Part shown: positions 10,790 through 22,384 of the stretch, piece by piece
Layout: every line of letters starts with the position of its first letter
Position numbering within the stretch: the first letter of the stretch is position 1
Source of the DNA: Papiliotrema nemorosa
Taxonomy: Eukaryota; Basidiomycota; Tremellomycetes; Tremellales; Rhynchogastremaceae
Reading direction: 5' to 3'
Length of the DNA: 64,000 nucleotides
Assembly: GCA_032158125.1 (NCBI GenBank)
Contig: JASKOT010000011.1
Coordinates: 186,001 to 250,000, forward strand
The notes under the pieces: model-generated
What the model saw: the letters and a program-made list of their open reading frames with translations, nothing else
What the model was told of the DNA's origin: nothing
The model's database searches: none
Translations under genes and position numbers: made by a program

Positions 10790-11325
10790 TTTCATGCCAA
10801 TGTGAGCCCGAGGGCATATGCGGTGAATGCAGTACCTCTCATGGTATGCAGACATGTGGGGGATTCGAGACGAGATCAGAGCTTTCTATCTGCTGCAGGC
10901 TGACAATCATACTCATCCCGGACCGGGTACGATCGACTGGACAGACTGTCCTCATAGCTTCAGTATCATCGAGCGGCTATTCTTACGCACAGCTACACAG
11001 TACGGATAGCAATTAAGCCCACAGTCTGCGTGTAGGCAGGACTACATCTGTCCTGTTCTCTTAGCCGATCTGTAGAACAAGCATAGACTCGTGTAGAACC
11101 AGAAAGAAGGTCGAAGCATGACACGCGTCTATGGTCCCTTTGTTTTCTCCCTCCTTTGCGAGAAGCCGTATTCAGTACTTCACACAGCACATGTATACAT
11201 AAATATGACTCAAGCTCCCCGCAGCGAGATTTGTACTTGGTCTGTTTTCTTGCTTTCCCTCCACACTTGCCACACAGCGACAGATCCCCGCCCACGTCTA
11301 ATCTAGAGAAGCACCTGCAGCCGGC
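10790..11325. other. Intergenic: promoter of orphan gene A3
   Basis: 536 bases. A TATACATAAATA stretch near 11194-11205 is a candidate TATA element about 120 bases before the start codon. Long open frames on the opposite strand overlap A3 and look like shadows. Confidence 0.45.
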
Positions 11326-11925
11326 ATGTCCACACGGGCCAAACTTACAGCCAGAGCCTTCCAAGACAACCTTCATACATTCGTCGACAGCCTTGACAAG
11401 CTCGGATTGAGCCAACAGGTGATCAATGACCTCCGCAATGACCTCGATACGGCTGCATCTTTTGGAAACCCCCAAAGTCGGTATCACCAAGAGGCAAAAC
11501 ACAATCTCGAGATTGTATCGATGGAGCTGGACGGGACCGAGACTGGGTACAAGCTTACCGTAGTGTCCAGCATACCGAACGACAATGGGCAAGATCCCAT
11601 CACCGACACACTCGCTGCCGAGAGCAAGACCGAAACTCGTCTTGAGCGGCCCGTGGGATATCAGTGGGCGGAATTCCCCGCTGAAGGCGAAGATCTCTTG
11701 ACCAGCTCCAGCTTGCGGTTCAAAGACACCCAGAATCGAATCGCCACGTCTTCCGAGCGACAGGAAACTAAGAAAAGCTCTTGCTCTGAGTTCGAGGAAA
11801 GGGATTACCACCTCGGTCTCGGTCCCCCAATCTGGGTGCAGCGTAGGGACCCCAACAGTAATTTGGGCTCTGAATGGGTGATGGATGTCACTGCCATGAA
11901 GGACAGAGCGTGGAACGGCGAGTAG
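11326..11925 (+). CDS. Orphan family A, copy 3 (unknown function)
   Basis: Intronless, 199 aa. The N-terminal helix-like segment (FQDNLHTFVDSLDKLGLSQQ) is followed by the shared module LEIVSMELDGTETGYKLTVV and by YQWAEFPAEGEDLLTS, which matches copy 2 almost residue for residue. The C-terminal third (SSERQETKKSSCSEFEER onward) has no counterpart in the other copies. It lacks membrane segments or a signal peptide. Same strand and spacing as A1 and A2 indicate tandem duplication. No known domain was recognised. Confidence 0.65.
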   Translation: MSTRAKLTARAFQDNLHTFVDSLDKLGLSQQVINDLRNDLDTAASFGNPQSRYHQEAKHNLEIVSMELDGTETGYKLTVVSSIPNDNGQDPITDTLAAESKTETRLERPVGYQWAEFPAEGEDLLTSSSLRFKDTQNRIATSSERQETKKSSCSEFEERDYHLGLGPPIWVQRRDPNSNLGSEWVMDVTAMKDRAWNGE

Positions 11926-12340
11926 GAGTTCCTTGATTTACGAGGCGACACTGAGACTCGGACACGTTCTGTTCCGCAGAAATGGGACTTGGCGATGATG
12001 CTTGTGTAGATGTGATAGATACAGTATTGACCAGATCGAAAAGCCTATCGACGACCTTCGAGTTCATCTTCAAGTGCCTCACCGACACTGTGACCATATA
12101 GCACATTGCAAGTGCACTACATTCAAGCGAACTCAACCTCTACTCTCTGTCTTCTGACGAGTTGGCCCTTCTTTCTCGGTCTTCCTACACTGTGTGATTA
12201 ATCCTGTGGTGATGAGCTCCGGGAGACGCATCGTCTTCTCGGCCTGGTGAGGAAGATCTGACATCTGTTCCATATCCCACGCTATACAACCTATCTAGAC
12301 ATCACCGTCCCTCCTCCAATGTCCGTTTGCTCTGCTTCAT
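11926..12340. other. Convergent intergenic region
   Basis: 415 bases between the stop codons of A3 and the carrier gene. Nothing recognised. Confidence 0.45.
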
Positions 12341-13693
12341 CTAATCGAAAAGATACCCGAGTTTGCCTTGCAAAAACTCGTACAGCGTAAAGATCATGGC
12401 TGAACTCGGACCTGATCTCAGACACGTCACACCACAACCCGCATACAACCCTCTAATCCCTCTCATCCCGTAAATCTTTTGACCCATCTGTACGAATCCA
12501 AGTCTCTTTGCTGTCGGATCCAGTTCTGCTTGAGTCTGGATGGCCGATTTGATGGAGTCCGCAGGGAAAAGTATGACATTGTAAGAGATTCCAGCGGATG
12601 CACCGGCCAACATGAGTTGCCAAGTTTTCAGATCGCTCTTTTTGAGGTTTGATTCGCCTGTTTGGGCTTGACGACGTTTGAGGAATTGACGAGAGACGAG
12701 CTCGTATGCTGCAAACCAGGCTGCTCCGCCTCCTGTCTCACGAAACAGGGTACCCAGTTGGCCGAGCCATAATCCGCGAATACCTTGAGTGCGTAGAGTG
12801 GAGAAGACGATCTCAAAGGGGCCCTGGAGGCGAGGTAGAGTCGAAGCTGAGGTGTGAGCTTGGCGAAGAATGGAGGACGTGTGATAGGAGCGTATAGTTG
12901 GTCCAGCTGTCGAAGCCGATACGGTTGATTTCGGTATACTGGACGCCAGCTTCGAGCTCAGAGGTGACGATGCGGCGGCCAACTCGAGAGCACCTTCTCT
13001 GGCCAACATCTGCACCTGCATCCGGCATTTGACCAGCTCGATTGGTGTTCTAGGCATCAGCATAAGCCTATTTACTCGCAGTGCGCCATTCGCTGGACTC
13101 ACAAGACAAAAGAAGTGACCGCTCCTGCCCCGGCGCCAGCCAAAGCCATTTCCCCGAGGGACATTTCTCTCCTCTTCCCCAGGACCTTTTCGGAGATTCC
13201 AGCCGCAGGACCAGGATTCCAAGCGACGATGGCAGCCTGGCATTTCTCATACACCAGAAACAACGTGGCATTCTCGCATGCAGCTCCGACTATCGGTGCC
13301 GAGATGCCCTATAATCAGTACGAGTACCTCCCCAATCAGCAATTTGGCGTTTCTGTAGCGATAAGAGGGAAGGGAGGCGCGAACATATGCTCACCCGGTA
13401 AAGCCCTCTCCATCCTTCTTTCCTGAAAGTCTGCTTGAAACAGTCTAATGGGCCAGAAAAGGAAGCGGGCCGGTCGGTAGGTTGAGATTGTAATCGAACT
13501 TTAACCAGGTCAAATGGATGTTCAAACAGCTTGGCCGTCATCCCTGCCATCTGCAAGTCAGCGTGTCTTTCTCGGAGGCATGACGCAGATTGTGTGAACG
13601 TACACTGCCGAATGTGACTTCCCGAAGAGCCGTTTGGGGTGCGGCAGACTCCTCTGTCATCTTCCCGACGACTGAGGCGGTATCGTTGTCCAT
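12341..13693 (-). CDS. Mitochondrial ornithine carrier (Ort1/Arg-13-like)
   Basis: Mitochondrial inner-membrane carrier predicted to exchange ornithine (and arginine or citrulline) for protons, linking mitochondrial arginine synthesis to the cytosol. Four exons (13693-13604, 13550-13395, 13308-13103, 13049-12341) encode 386 aa. The three carrier signatures are PFDLVKVRLQ, TPIELVKCRMQ and FPADSIKSAIQ. FGSMAGMTAKLFEHPFDLVK and GISAPIVGAACENATLFLVY fit the Ort1 subgroup. A Ser/Ala-rich insert of about 50 residues between repeats 2a and 2b (SSKLASSIPKSTVSAS) lengthens the protein beyond the usual 300 aa; the same insert contains SYHTSSILRQ and appears exonic because no splice pair interrupts it. 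Confidence 0.87.
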
Positions 13694-14150
13694 GTTGTTG
13701 TCGCGGTAATGTGATGGTTGGGTCGATAATGGAGATGAGGAATGAGATGCTTGTTGTTGAGATATACTTTTGAGATGGCTCTAAGCGAAGTTGCCGTCGA
13801 TAACGCCTTGGTGTATGCGAGTCCCTCGGAAGATGCTGCGTTTCCCTTCCGATGTGACGTTCCAGGTAGATGGCTACGGACTTGTTCCTTTCACCTTCTC
13901 AGCGACGTGTCCTGCGCGGTACTTGGAGTAGTATACAGTGTCAATGAGAGATAACCGTCGTCGACATGGACGTGATTGAAATTCTTTCCTGCTCGTGGTA
14001 GACCAGTTTAGCCTAAACGCCACAAACGCCATGCCTTCTCCATGGTCAACACTGACATTCCTGTCGAGGCGCTACAATACAGGATACTCTCTACAGCTAC
14101 AGGTAGTGACCGATCTCTAGATGGTCTTCGCGCCGAGCGCTTGACCCAGC
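13694..14150. other. Intergenic: carrier promoter and GPCR 3' flank
   Basis: 457 bases between two minus-strand genes. No gene was recognised. Confidence 0.45.
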
Positions 14151-16962
14151 TCACTGACGCCCATCGCCCGGATCCTTTTTCACGTCGGACCCATTCGTCC
14201 CAGACGTCATCCCCGTCACGTCACTGTCGACTTCTCCCGAGACTCCTGTGTACGCTGAGGAAGGTGCCGTGCTTGCCTTTGTAGCCACACTGTCCACGTT
14301 GCTCCCTCTTCTTTCTTCTCCTCCCACTACATTAGGTGGATCTTCCATCGCCGGTGTATCCTTTTCTTCCAGTGGCATCAAAGCGCCCAAATATGATCTC
14401 TCTTCTACTCTCCCAAATGTAACACCTTGTTTTGATATTGTGCTGCCTCGCATGTCCCGTTTATGCTCAGAAGCAGTTTGATTAGGTGGTATCTGCGAAG
14501 CTGAATTCGAATTGCCCGTTCGTCGTGATCGAAGTATACGAGGCCATGATGATGATCCGGCGGATTGGGATTGTTGTGAAAATGTCCCCTTTTTCACTCG
14601 ACGTCGGACCACCCGTTTGGTGCTGCGCACATCAGATCAAAGCTCGCGCTCAGGGATAATGAGACACTTACTGCCACTCGACCAGACCATATATCAAGGC
14701 GTCCAGTATACCCTGAGAAAAGATAAACCACCTTGATATCGCTCGAAGCACTACAGGCGGTTTACCAGCAAAATCGTAGATGATGCGAATAAGAGATACA
14801 GAGAACAACAAGACATACTGTTTGTCAGCGACCTCGCAACGCTCGATGGAGAGACCTACACCCAAGGGGAACCACAACATGAGTAGCGCAGTTTTACGAT
14901 TCAGATACGAAGCCATACTTTCCTCCACCAATTCTACAGTCTCTCCCGGCGGAGCAAAACGATCATCTGCTCCTCTAGGCGGCGCACTCTGACGCAGCAT
15001 TTGCATCAAATCCCAATCTCCATCCTCACCTTCGGCCCCTTCTCCTTCCCCAGGTCCGCGCTGAGGTTCTGTCTGGGCGGATGGCTCGTAGTCCTTGCGA
15101 TAGACGCCATCGCCGACTCCACGCTCCTCATCTTCACCGTCCGAGGGCGATAATAGCATCGCCGACAGATCTTTCTTTGCCGATGGAGTCGCTGACGAGC
15201 GTCTGGACCCTTGCGTGACAGCCGAAGGGCGTCGGTCAGAGTCGACAAGCGTTGCAGATGTCGCCAGAGAACCACCCTGGTATTGATTTTCCGAAGTGAG
15301 CGAGAATGTTCTGAAACGCTCATAGGGAGCCGCTGACAGTGATCCACGCGAAAGATAACGATTGTATGGAGTCGGTGTGGGCGTCGGTGTCGTGTTCCCA
15401 TCTACGTGCACATGATCGTGAATAGAAGGTATCGAGCCAAGCCTCGGTGTGGCTGAAGTAGGGGGTGATTGTCTCGTCGAACCAATCTGGCCAAGCTCGG
15501 ATGATGATCCGGATCCAAACTTTCTGTGGTAATGCGAAGGCGGACTGGAGGAGCTCTGGGAAGATCTCTTCTTGCCTTCCCTCGTGCTCCCACCGAGTCC
15601 CTTCCAATTTCCCCACAAAGCTGACGAGTTGCCGCCGGCGGGAGCATTGCTCGCTGCACCGCCAAAACGCTCTCCGTCGATCTGGAATACGGGCAGTTCG
15701 ACTCTTTCCCAAGGAGGAATCTCTGATGTGGGCGAGATGGCAGGCGCAGTCGGAGGACCTCGGGATATCGATCGCTGTATCATATTGTCGAGTTGCTCTG
15801 ACTGTCCTGTAGCAATTGCCCGATCCCCCGGATTGAGCGATACCCTTCGCTCCAGCACCTTTTCTTTGTTGTAATCGGTGGGAGGCGCTTTTCGGAAGAG
15901 ATTCGAGATGACGCCCAGAGGTTTGAAAGAGCTGCTGCCGAGCCTCGAAGTCTTCTCGACAACGGAACCGGAAGGGGAAGAGTATGATCCTCGTATTCTG
16001 TCAGGACGGCGGAGAAAGACGAACAGCTTGGCATAGAGGAGGGTGATGATGAGAAACACCGTGGCCCTTTTTGTTAGGGATCACTCGATCGGGCCGGAAC
16101 AGCAGACTCACCGAGGGATAAACTGCATGAGGGAACCGAATAGCGCGGCATCAGATGAAGGATAGTAACATATGCCGCCGGAAGGTACTACGCCATATGC
16201 CCCGTACGAAGCCGCCGAGATGATAAATCCCACAGCCCAGACTGTGCGAGGTGAGCACGACAAAAGGCTTTGATAGGAGAAACTTACCCAGTACCCATAA
16301 TATCCACCATCGTTTTTCGAGGAAAAGGGTGAAACGATGTAGAGGCTGAGAATATCAGTATGCTTGAAGCCTTGAAGAGCTTGACTGACATGAATGAGGA
16401 TCATGAAGGTTGCGATAGCCAATGAAAGTGTCCACAAATGTTCTGCAATCTCAGCACGAGCACGATTAGCCCTCGAAGTACACTTACCAGACCAGAGCAC
16501 AGCGACCAATGTGACCCCTAGACCGTCGCAAGCCTGTCCCGGTTGGAGTCCTCCTGGATGCAATGCCAAGGCGACTCCAATGAGCCCAACCACCCTGAGA
16601 GGTCAGTTCTCCGTATGGTATATTGACGTGTCGACTTGCCCAAGCATGAGATCGCTGAGAACTAGGGATTGTACTATCCGCATTCGGGTGGTCGAAGGTC
16701 GACCTTTCCATTCGAGAAAGGCCATGGAGAGGATGATCATTAACGCTCCCACTATCGTTGCAGACTACAAAGAGTGAGCTTTGAGCATATTGAGGATGCG
16801 GCGCCAGATGCTCACCAGAATGACCGCGTCGACGATCAAAACCCAGTCATCATTCTCGACGGTCGTAGATAAATTGGCGACCTCCATGCCCTGGGATGTG
16901 ACCTCCAGGTGAGGATAGCCATAATCCTTGACGAGCGACGTCACAGATTCTGCAATCGACAT
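14151..16962 (-). CDS. G-protein-coupled receptor, Git3/Gpr1 (glucose/amino-acid sensing) type
   Basis: Predicted plasma-membrane receptor of the fungal nutrient-sensing class that signals through G-alpha to cAMP/PKA. Exons 16962-16816, 16764-16640, 16594-16488, 16442-16112, 16066-14672 and 14622-14151 give 858 aa. The helices are TM1 DWVLIVDAVILV joined to SATIVGALMIILSMAF, TM2 SLVLSDLMLGVVGLIGVALA, TM3 HLWTLSLAIATFMILIHVSQ, TM4 VWAVGFIISAASYGAYG, TM5 TVFLIITLLYAKLFVF, TM6 ALLMLWFPLGVGLSI and TM7 YVLLFSVSLIRIIYDFAG. A third cytoplasmic loop of about 330 Ser/Pro-rich residues and a Ser/Thr-rich tail are typical. Intron 2 appears to use a GC donor (GG|GCAAGT). A GTAAGT inside exon 4 looks like a donor but splicing there would break the frame. 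Confidence 0.85.
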
Positions 16963-18286
16963 GCTGCGAGTCCTGAACAATAGTTGGGCCGTAACGACAA
17001 GACAGTTTAAAGGAGATCCGGTAGAAGGGGGTTAGCGATTTTGTCGCATCCCGTTATAGAACCAGTCAAGTCGAGAAGGAGAGACAGGGTGGCCACAGGG
17101 GCTATGCACAAAGCGTCTACGGTCGACGAAAGCCGGGAGTAGGATGTGCCTTTTGAGCTGCAGATTCGCTGAGCGTCGGATAGTGGATGTTTGTTGGGAG
17201 TGAGATGGATGTATGGACAAAGGGTTGTCGACGAAGAATACAAATGTAACAGACTGTGCAACAATAGCCCTAGGATGAAAATACAAATGGTCGACCACGC
17301 ACCCAGGACACCAGAGGACGCAACAACACGAGCGTCGAGCAAGAGGGAGCCAACGAGCCGAAGACCGAGCAAGACAAATGGGGGAAGAGCGGGAGGGAGA
17401 GAGGGTTAGACACAAAGAGGCGTAGGCGACTAAGGTGTGGTGGCTTGAACAGCAAGAGAGGAAAGGAGAGGAAGGGCAGGAGGGAGGGGGGTGGAAATGA
17501 AAACAGGGTTTATAGCTTACACCGCGCACCCTTGAACCCTTTCCACTCTTCTCTTGCCTTTCTGTCTGAATGGCCGGATGCACACCCAGAACAAGGGGAA
17601 GCATCCCTCAGTGACGTGGTATCGTTCATTGCGCACCCGTCAAGCATACACCCTTATTACACCACCAGGCCGCGACTAGTCGACTCGTATCCTGGGCGAA
17701 TAATTGAGACAGAGCAAATGCTACGGATGAGCGGCGTATTCAGCTGCCTGGCTATCGATTTGCCCACCCACCTGTCGAGCGCAGTGCTCGCCTTGTCTGG
17801 CCGACGCGCTCTTTGGTGGAAAATAGCACGCCGACGCCTCTTCTTGCTCCTCGTATTCCCGTGAGACCATCCGATGGCACAAAATGCTTCTTCTTCCAAG
17901 GGCGCCAAGCCACACCTTGTTTACGTGCGAGAGGGGTGTCGGCGGCTCTCAAATTGGTAGAGCAGGCTCATGTAGACCGCTTCCATTCATGCGATTCACT
18001 ATTGATCGACGCTGATGATGATGATGATGATGACGCTGGGTATTTGATGGTCGATCCCCTCCCTTTGCTTTTGCGCACAGACGTTTCAAGAATGTTCCCC
18101 CAACAACGGACCTGGAGGAGGACTTTATGCCACATTCCTTCTTGGTCATCATGAGTGCATATAGATAGCATACGTGCGATGCGCAGCGCAGAATCCGGAT
18201 CATCGTAGATTTCGTATGAGACAGTAATGCCCATCATATTCTTCGTAGCGTCATCACCTCGTGAGCCTGAGAACCCACAACATCCC
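16963..18286. other. Long intergenic region: GPCR leader/promoter and 3' flank of the coiled-coil gene
   Basis: 1,324 bases. The part next to the GPCR is strongly pyrimidine-rich on the minus strand (CTCTCCCTCCCGCTCTTCC-like), consistent with a long leader. Several 100-190 codon frames occur but have biased, low-complexity translations (Ser/Cys/His/Pro), no splice logic and no family resemblance. A GAT trinucleotide run occurs at 18013-18033. Confidence 0.5.
18013..18033 (+). repeat. (GAT)n microsatellite
   Basis: Six to seven GAT/TGA units in a row in intergenic DNA. Confidence 0.7.
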
Positions 18287-21200
18287 TCATGTCGGGACCC
18301 TGCCCAACGCATTTGCGCCCACTCCTACTAGTCCCACCATGCTGCCTATCCCAAAAGGCAAAAACCCTTCACCCGCGCCTGTTGACCTCGCCAGGTCGTT
18401 CGCTTTCAAGAACGTCGCCACATCGTTTGAGCTTGTACCCAATAGCCATGGTCCTATCGATACACCAACTATTGGTTAGCTCATGACCATCCTGTCCGTG
18501 GGGCGACTCACTCGCAAAGGCTCCCAGGAGGTAAACGCTTGCTTTGCCTCCGAGAACGGTAGATGTGGTTTGTACGATGTTACTAATGACAGCCGCTTCG
18601 GGATGTCGCGCCAGAAACGTCGACCTAGATGGAGACACTGAGCATCAGCTTGTTGAATATTGAATATCCAAACAACGTCGCAGCTCACCCATTCCGCCCT
18701 TCACTCTTGCCGCTTTGTTCGCCAACAGCTTCTCCTCGATTTCTGTGCACCTCATGCCAAGCGCCCCCACCAGAGCAGCATAATCTCCCTCGGCATCGCC
18801 TCCGTGACCCCTTTGCTTTGGGTGGGCTCGATCCAGCACTTCCTTCTCGTTGATCGGGTCGGGCTGGGCGGTGTATGCTGGGGGGTGGTCTTGCGCAGCT
18901 GGAGACGATGAGGAAGCAAGCGGTGTTGACGGTCCAGCTTCATCAATGACCGATCTGATCTCGACGTGATCGGTCGACACGCCCACATCGGCGTATTCAT
19001 GCACTTCTTCATCATTCGATTCAACAATGGGCACCGTCGCACCGGCTTCTCCGCCGGCCATTGAGTTGGAGACCTTTCTCCCGTTGACTTTCTGCTTCAT
19101 CAGTCAGAGGTCTATCGATCTTGCTTGCCGGTACTTACGCGTCGTCTCTGGGTAGTCACAATCGTCTCGACGATACTGTCCCCGTCCTCCGACTCTGGGG
19201 GCTCCTCATCGACGACCTCAGCCTTCAACAACCTCCTATTGATTTCATCGCCTAAATTTCTCGACATCGTACCAGCAGCCGACGAAATGTTGGTACTGCT
19301 TCTCCCATGACTGCCTTTATTGGCAGACGAAGCAGCGGCTCTCGCTTCGTCAAGATCGAATCGCATCCGATCGATAGTCTCCTTGAGCTGTAGGTTCTCT
19401 TGTTTTTGGGTCTCAAGGACAGACTCGGCCTTTCGAGCGATGAGGAGATCCGACTCGATCCTTTTGATTTCTGCCTCTAAAGTTTGTATCTCTCGAGTAT
19501 ACTGACGGTCAGCTGTGAAGGGATTCGCGAGCTGACAACGAACCTTGGCTTCGTCTGCCTCATGCTCTTGTAGGGATTCCTCTAGGTTGTGGATCTCGTT
19601 GTCTCGGTCTCGTAGCAAATCTCGCAGCCTTTGAGCCTCCGCTGCACCTTCAGTTTGATCTTGGTGGGAAACAGAAGGCAGCCTTACCACACTGATCGTC
19701 GTAGATCTTCTGCATGTGTGCCCGATGATCCTTCGACTGCTCCAAGCTTCGCTGTACATTGGCAAGATCGGCCTCGAGCTGAGAATCAGCGAAGATCTTC
19801 CGGTACCTGCACTTTCTACTGACCCCGCTGATTTGGATGTTCTGCTTAAGTTCATGCCCTCGAAGCTCCTTGTCGTCCTTGCGCTTCTGAGCAAGCTCGT
19901 GCCGAGCCTCCTCTAGCTGCCTCTCCAAGTCGACCACCATTCGGTCGTTATCGGCGCTATAATCAGTACTGGTACAGCCGGGTCCGGATACGTACCCAAG
20001 AAGAGAAAGCTGCCGCTCGGACTCTTTGAGTTTCCGGGCGAGGTCCGTGTTTTGTTTCTGCAATACTTGCAACTTGTCATGCTGAGTGCGCAGGGAGGTC
20101 GTCGAATCCGTCTACGAGGTGAGCAACGCATTGTCACGGAATCGTGCTCGGCTCACGGATAATCTGCTCAATCGGGGGTCTAGAGCTTTTCCATTCTCTC
20201 CTAGTCCCCCGACCACATCCTCACCCTCGTCCACCTCGTCATCTTCGCCATAATCTTCTCCATATCCCTCTTCGAGATCGTCCTCTGCAGCTTGCAAATC
20301 TTCCGCGCCGATATCGGAAGGGGACCTCGCCCTCGTATGAAAGGAAGTGTGATCTATCCCAGGAGAGATAGGTGAAGTCGGCACACTCTCCCCTCTATGA
20401 CTCCATGTAGGCGAAGTCATTGATGTTCCAAACTGCTGGGAGCTCTGACTCCTTGACAAGCGCCCATTTGCACTTCCTGGACTGTTCTCTTCCGTTTCAG
20501 AGGTGTATGCTCCATTGCTTCCCCTTCGACGTCGACTCGCCGGGCTTGGTCGAGCAAACCCAAACGAGCTGGGCGGGGCATGCCCATTACGCTGTACTCG
20601 CATGGCCAAGGGAGAATTGTTATGCCTCGAAGGGTCGGATAACGTCTTCTTGCGGACAGGTCCAAGCGGTCTTCCGCCTACAGACTGGGATGAGTGTGAT
20701 GAAGGGAATGGCTTGGGTCGTCTTTCGACCGGTTCGGATTGCTGTCGTTGTGTTCGAGCTCTAGCTTCTTCCTCAGAATCCGAGGAAGTCCCTGATCCTT
20801 CAGATGGCGAACGAACCCTGTGAGATACACGGCGAGTAGCGGTAGGTGTAGACTGATCATTATCGTCTCCGATACGACTTAGAGCTTTGTTTCCGGCTTT
20901 GGAGGAACATGCCGTTGGGGAAGTGGAAAGAGTTGGGGGATCTTGAGGTTTCTGGATCATGCTTTGCCATCAGCTCGGTACCCTGACAACGGAGTCATAC
21001 ACACGACAGAAACTGGAATAGCTCTGCCGGACCTAGGGACATATCCGCATGTGCATCACACAAAGCTCGAAGACCTTCATACTCGGAAGGATCGAGGATA
21101 ATGAGATCATGCTTGACTTCGTATGCCGCAAGTACTGTATCTCAATGACCGGTGCAGGTGAAAGAGGGGGAAGCTCACCATCAGGAAGGTCACCCGCGTT

Positions 21201-21368
21201 GACATAGCCAGTATCGCCGATCAGACTGTCCAGGATGCGTTGAAGGTCTGCTGCTGAACGCCGCTCTGGCGTGCTTGATCCTGCTTGAAGTGACTATCGA
21301 GTCAGTGTCGGGTCACCTCGGGCAATAGGCATCGGGAAGGTAAAGGCTGATAGATGGTGTGTTGACAT
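18287..21368 (-). CDS. Long coiled-coil protein with acidic middle and hydrophobic C-terminus
   Basis: Twelve exons (21368-21317, 21283-21179, 21134-21005, 20961-20157, 20111-19996, 19956-19824, 19778-19688, 19641-19544, 19501-19139, 19091-18689, 18637-18512, 18468-18287) give 867 aa in perfect phase. The N-terminal 90 residues (LQRILDSLIGDTGYVNAGDL, then EYEGLRALCDAHADM) recall an EF-hand-like helical pair. About 250 Ser/Arg/Pro-rich residues and an acidic run (EEGYGEDYGEDDEVDEGED) follow, then some 250 residues of heptad-rich coiled coil, a second linker, and near the end KASVYLLGAFAIGVSIGPWLLG and FLPFGIGSMVGLVGVGA, both hydrophobic enough to anchor in a membrane. The family was not recognised. 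The order helical head, coiled coil, terminal membrane segment resembles KASH-type or Golgi tethers. The first exon is the least certain. Confidence 0.7.
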
Positions 21369-21946
21369 TTGACCTCCACTTACCATCCTTCAGTGTCAAG
21401 ACACAAACCAGCGCGACCTTTGACTGGTTGCGATAGGTAGTCGGGTATTTGGGCTGATATTGAACGCTTTGACGATGTACGGAGATCAAGTGAAAAAGGT
21501 GGTGATCATCATCAGCCGTATCTCTTGAGATGGTTGTTGTCGGCCAAGTTGAACCGGGATCAACACCTGAAACACACCCCCAGCCTTCCCCCCCGTTTTT
21601 GCCACCCACATGTCAAAACGCGTCAGACCTCGAAGCGGAGAGCGATGGATCTCCTCGTTAGGTGGCAAATACCGGGTGTAATAACGAGATACCCAAATAA
21701 GGATTCCGACTGGTCTTTGCCACTCAAATCCCCGATGAGTCACTCTCGCCTCTATCGGCGTTAACAGTATTTACCGAAAGTCGCCGCTCATCTTCTCCTG
21801 TGTGGCCCTTTGGTCTACTGAAATTTGATTCCGCTTTTCTGGTCGGATGCTGGCGAGTGGTGTGTGGTCCGCCGTGCTTGCTGCTTTTCGAGGTTTGGTC
21901 AACTCGCAGACTTGTTCTTTATCCCTCAAGGCACCTATCCGATCAA
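21369..21946. promoter_or_regulatory. Divergent promoter of the coiled-coil gene and eL20 gene
   Basis: About 580 bases, head to head. The eL20 transcript probably starts in the right part, since a GTGAGT donor at 21947 begins its 5' leader intron. No TATA box was recognised. Confidence 0.5.
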
Positions 21947-22383
21947 GTGAGTATATCCCTCTTCTACTGTTACGAACAGCACGACAATGTTGGGGATTGC
22001 ACGATGAAGTGGAGTGTGATCGATGGAGAGGATTGACAGGAAAATGTGCGGAGTTATGTGGTTGAATACGACAAATATGAGTCAGGTCGGAGGAAGGGGG
22101 CATTGGGTGGACGGATCAACAAGACGACCGACAGGGAGAACAACTGGGCAAGGAAGAATCATTGGGGCAATGTCTGCTTCCTGACGATATCTACAATAAG
22201 GACCGGTAACCAAGTGGGCGTACTATCGTACAAACACAAGGTTGATCATGGATCCTCGGAGCCCTACTCTTCGCCTGTCGTGATGTCTTGTTGATCGGAA
22301 AACCTAGAGGAAACGAAGGGGAACCCCCGCCGCGTCGTGCTGTTCCTTCGAAGGCGTATTCTGGATGTCCGCTGACAATGCAG
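21947..22383 (+). other. Probable 5' leader intron of the eL20 gene
   Basis: GTGAGT at 21947 and GCTGACAATGCAG ending at 22383 form a strong donor, branch point and acceptor, 437 nt apart, and the eL20 start codon begins two bases later. Ribosomal-protein genes often carry such leader introns. A CGATGAAG stretch near 22003 and a CCTGACG near 22180 loosely resemble C and D boxes, but no guide RNA can be claimed. Confidence 0.55.
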
Positions 22384-22384
22384 A

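Noticed and set aside
10993..11811. 272-codon open frame on the minus strand
   Set aside because: It is a shadow of family A copy 3 and its promoter. The plus-strand gene has motif conservation with its neighbours, the antisense frame has none.
17032..17604. 190-codon minus-strand frame rich in Ser/Cys/His
   Set aside because: Pyrimidine-rich leader sequence of the GPCR gene gives such biased translations. No splice signals or family resemblance.
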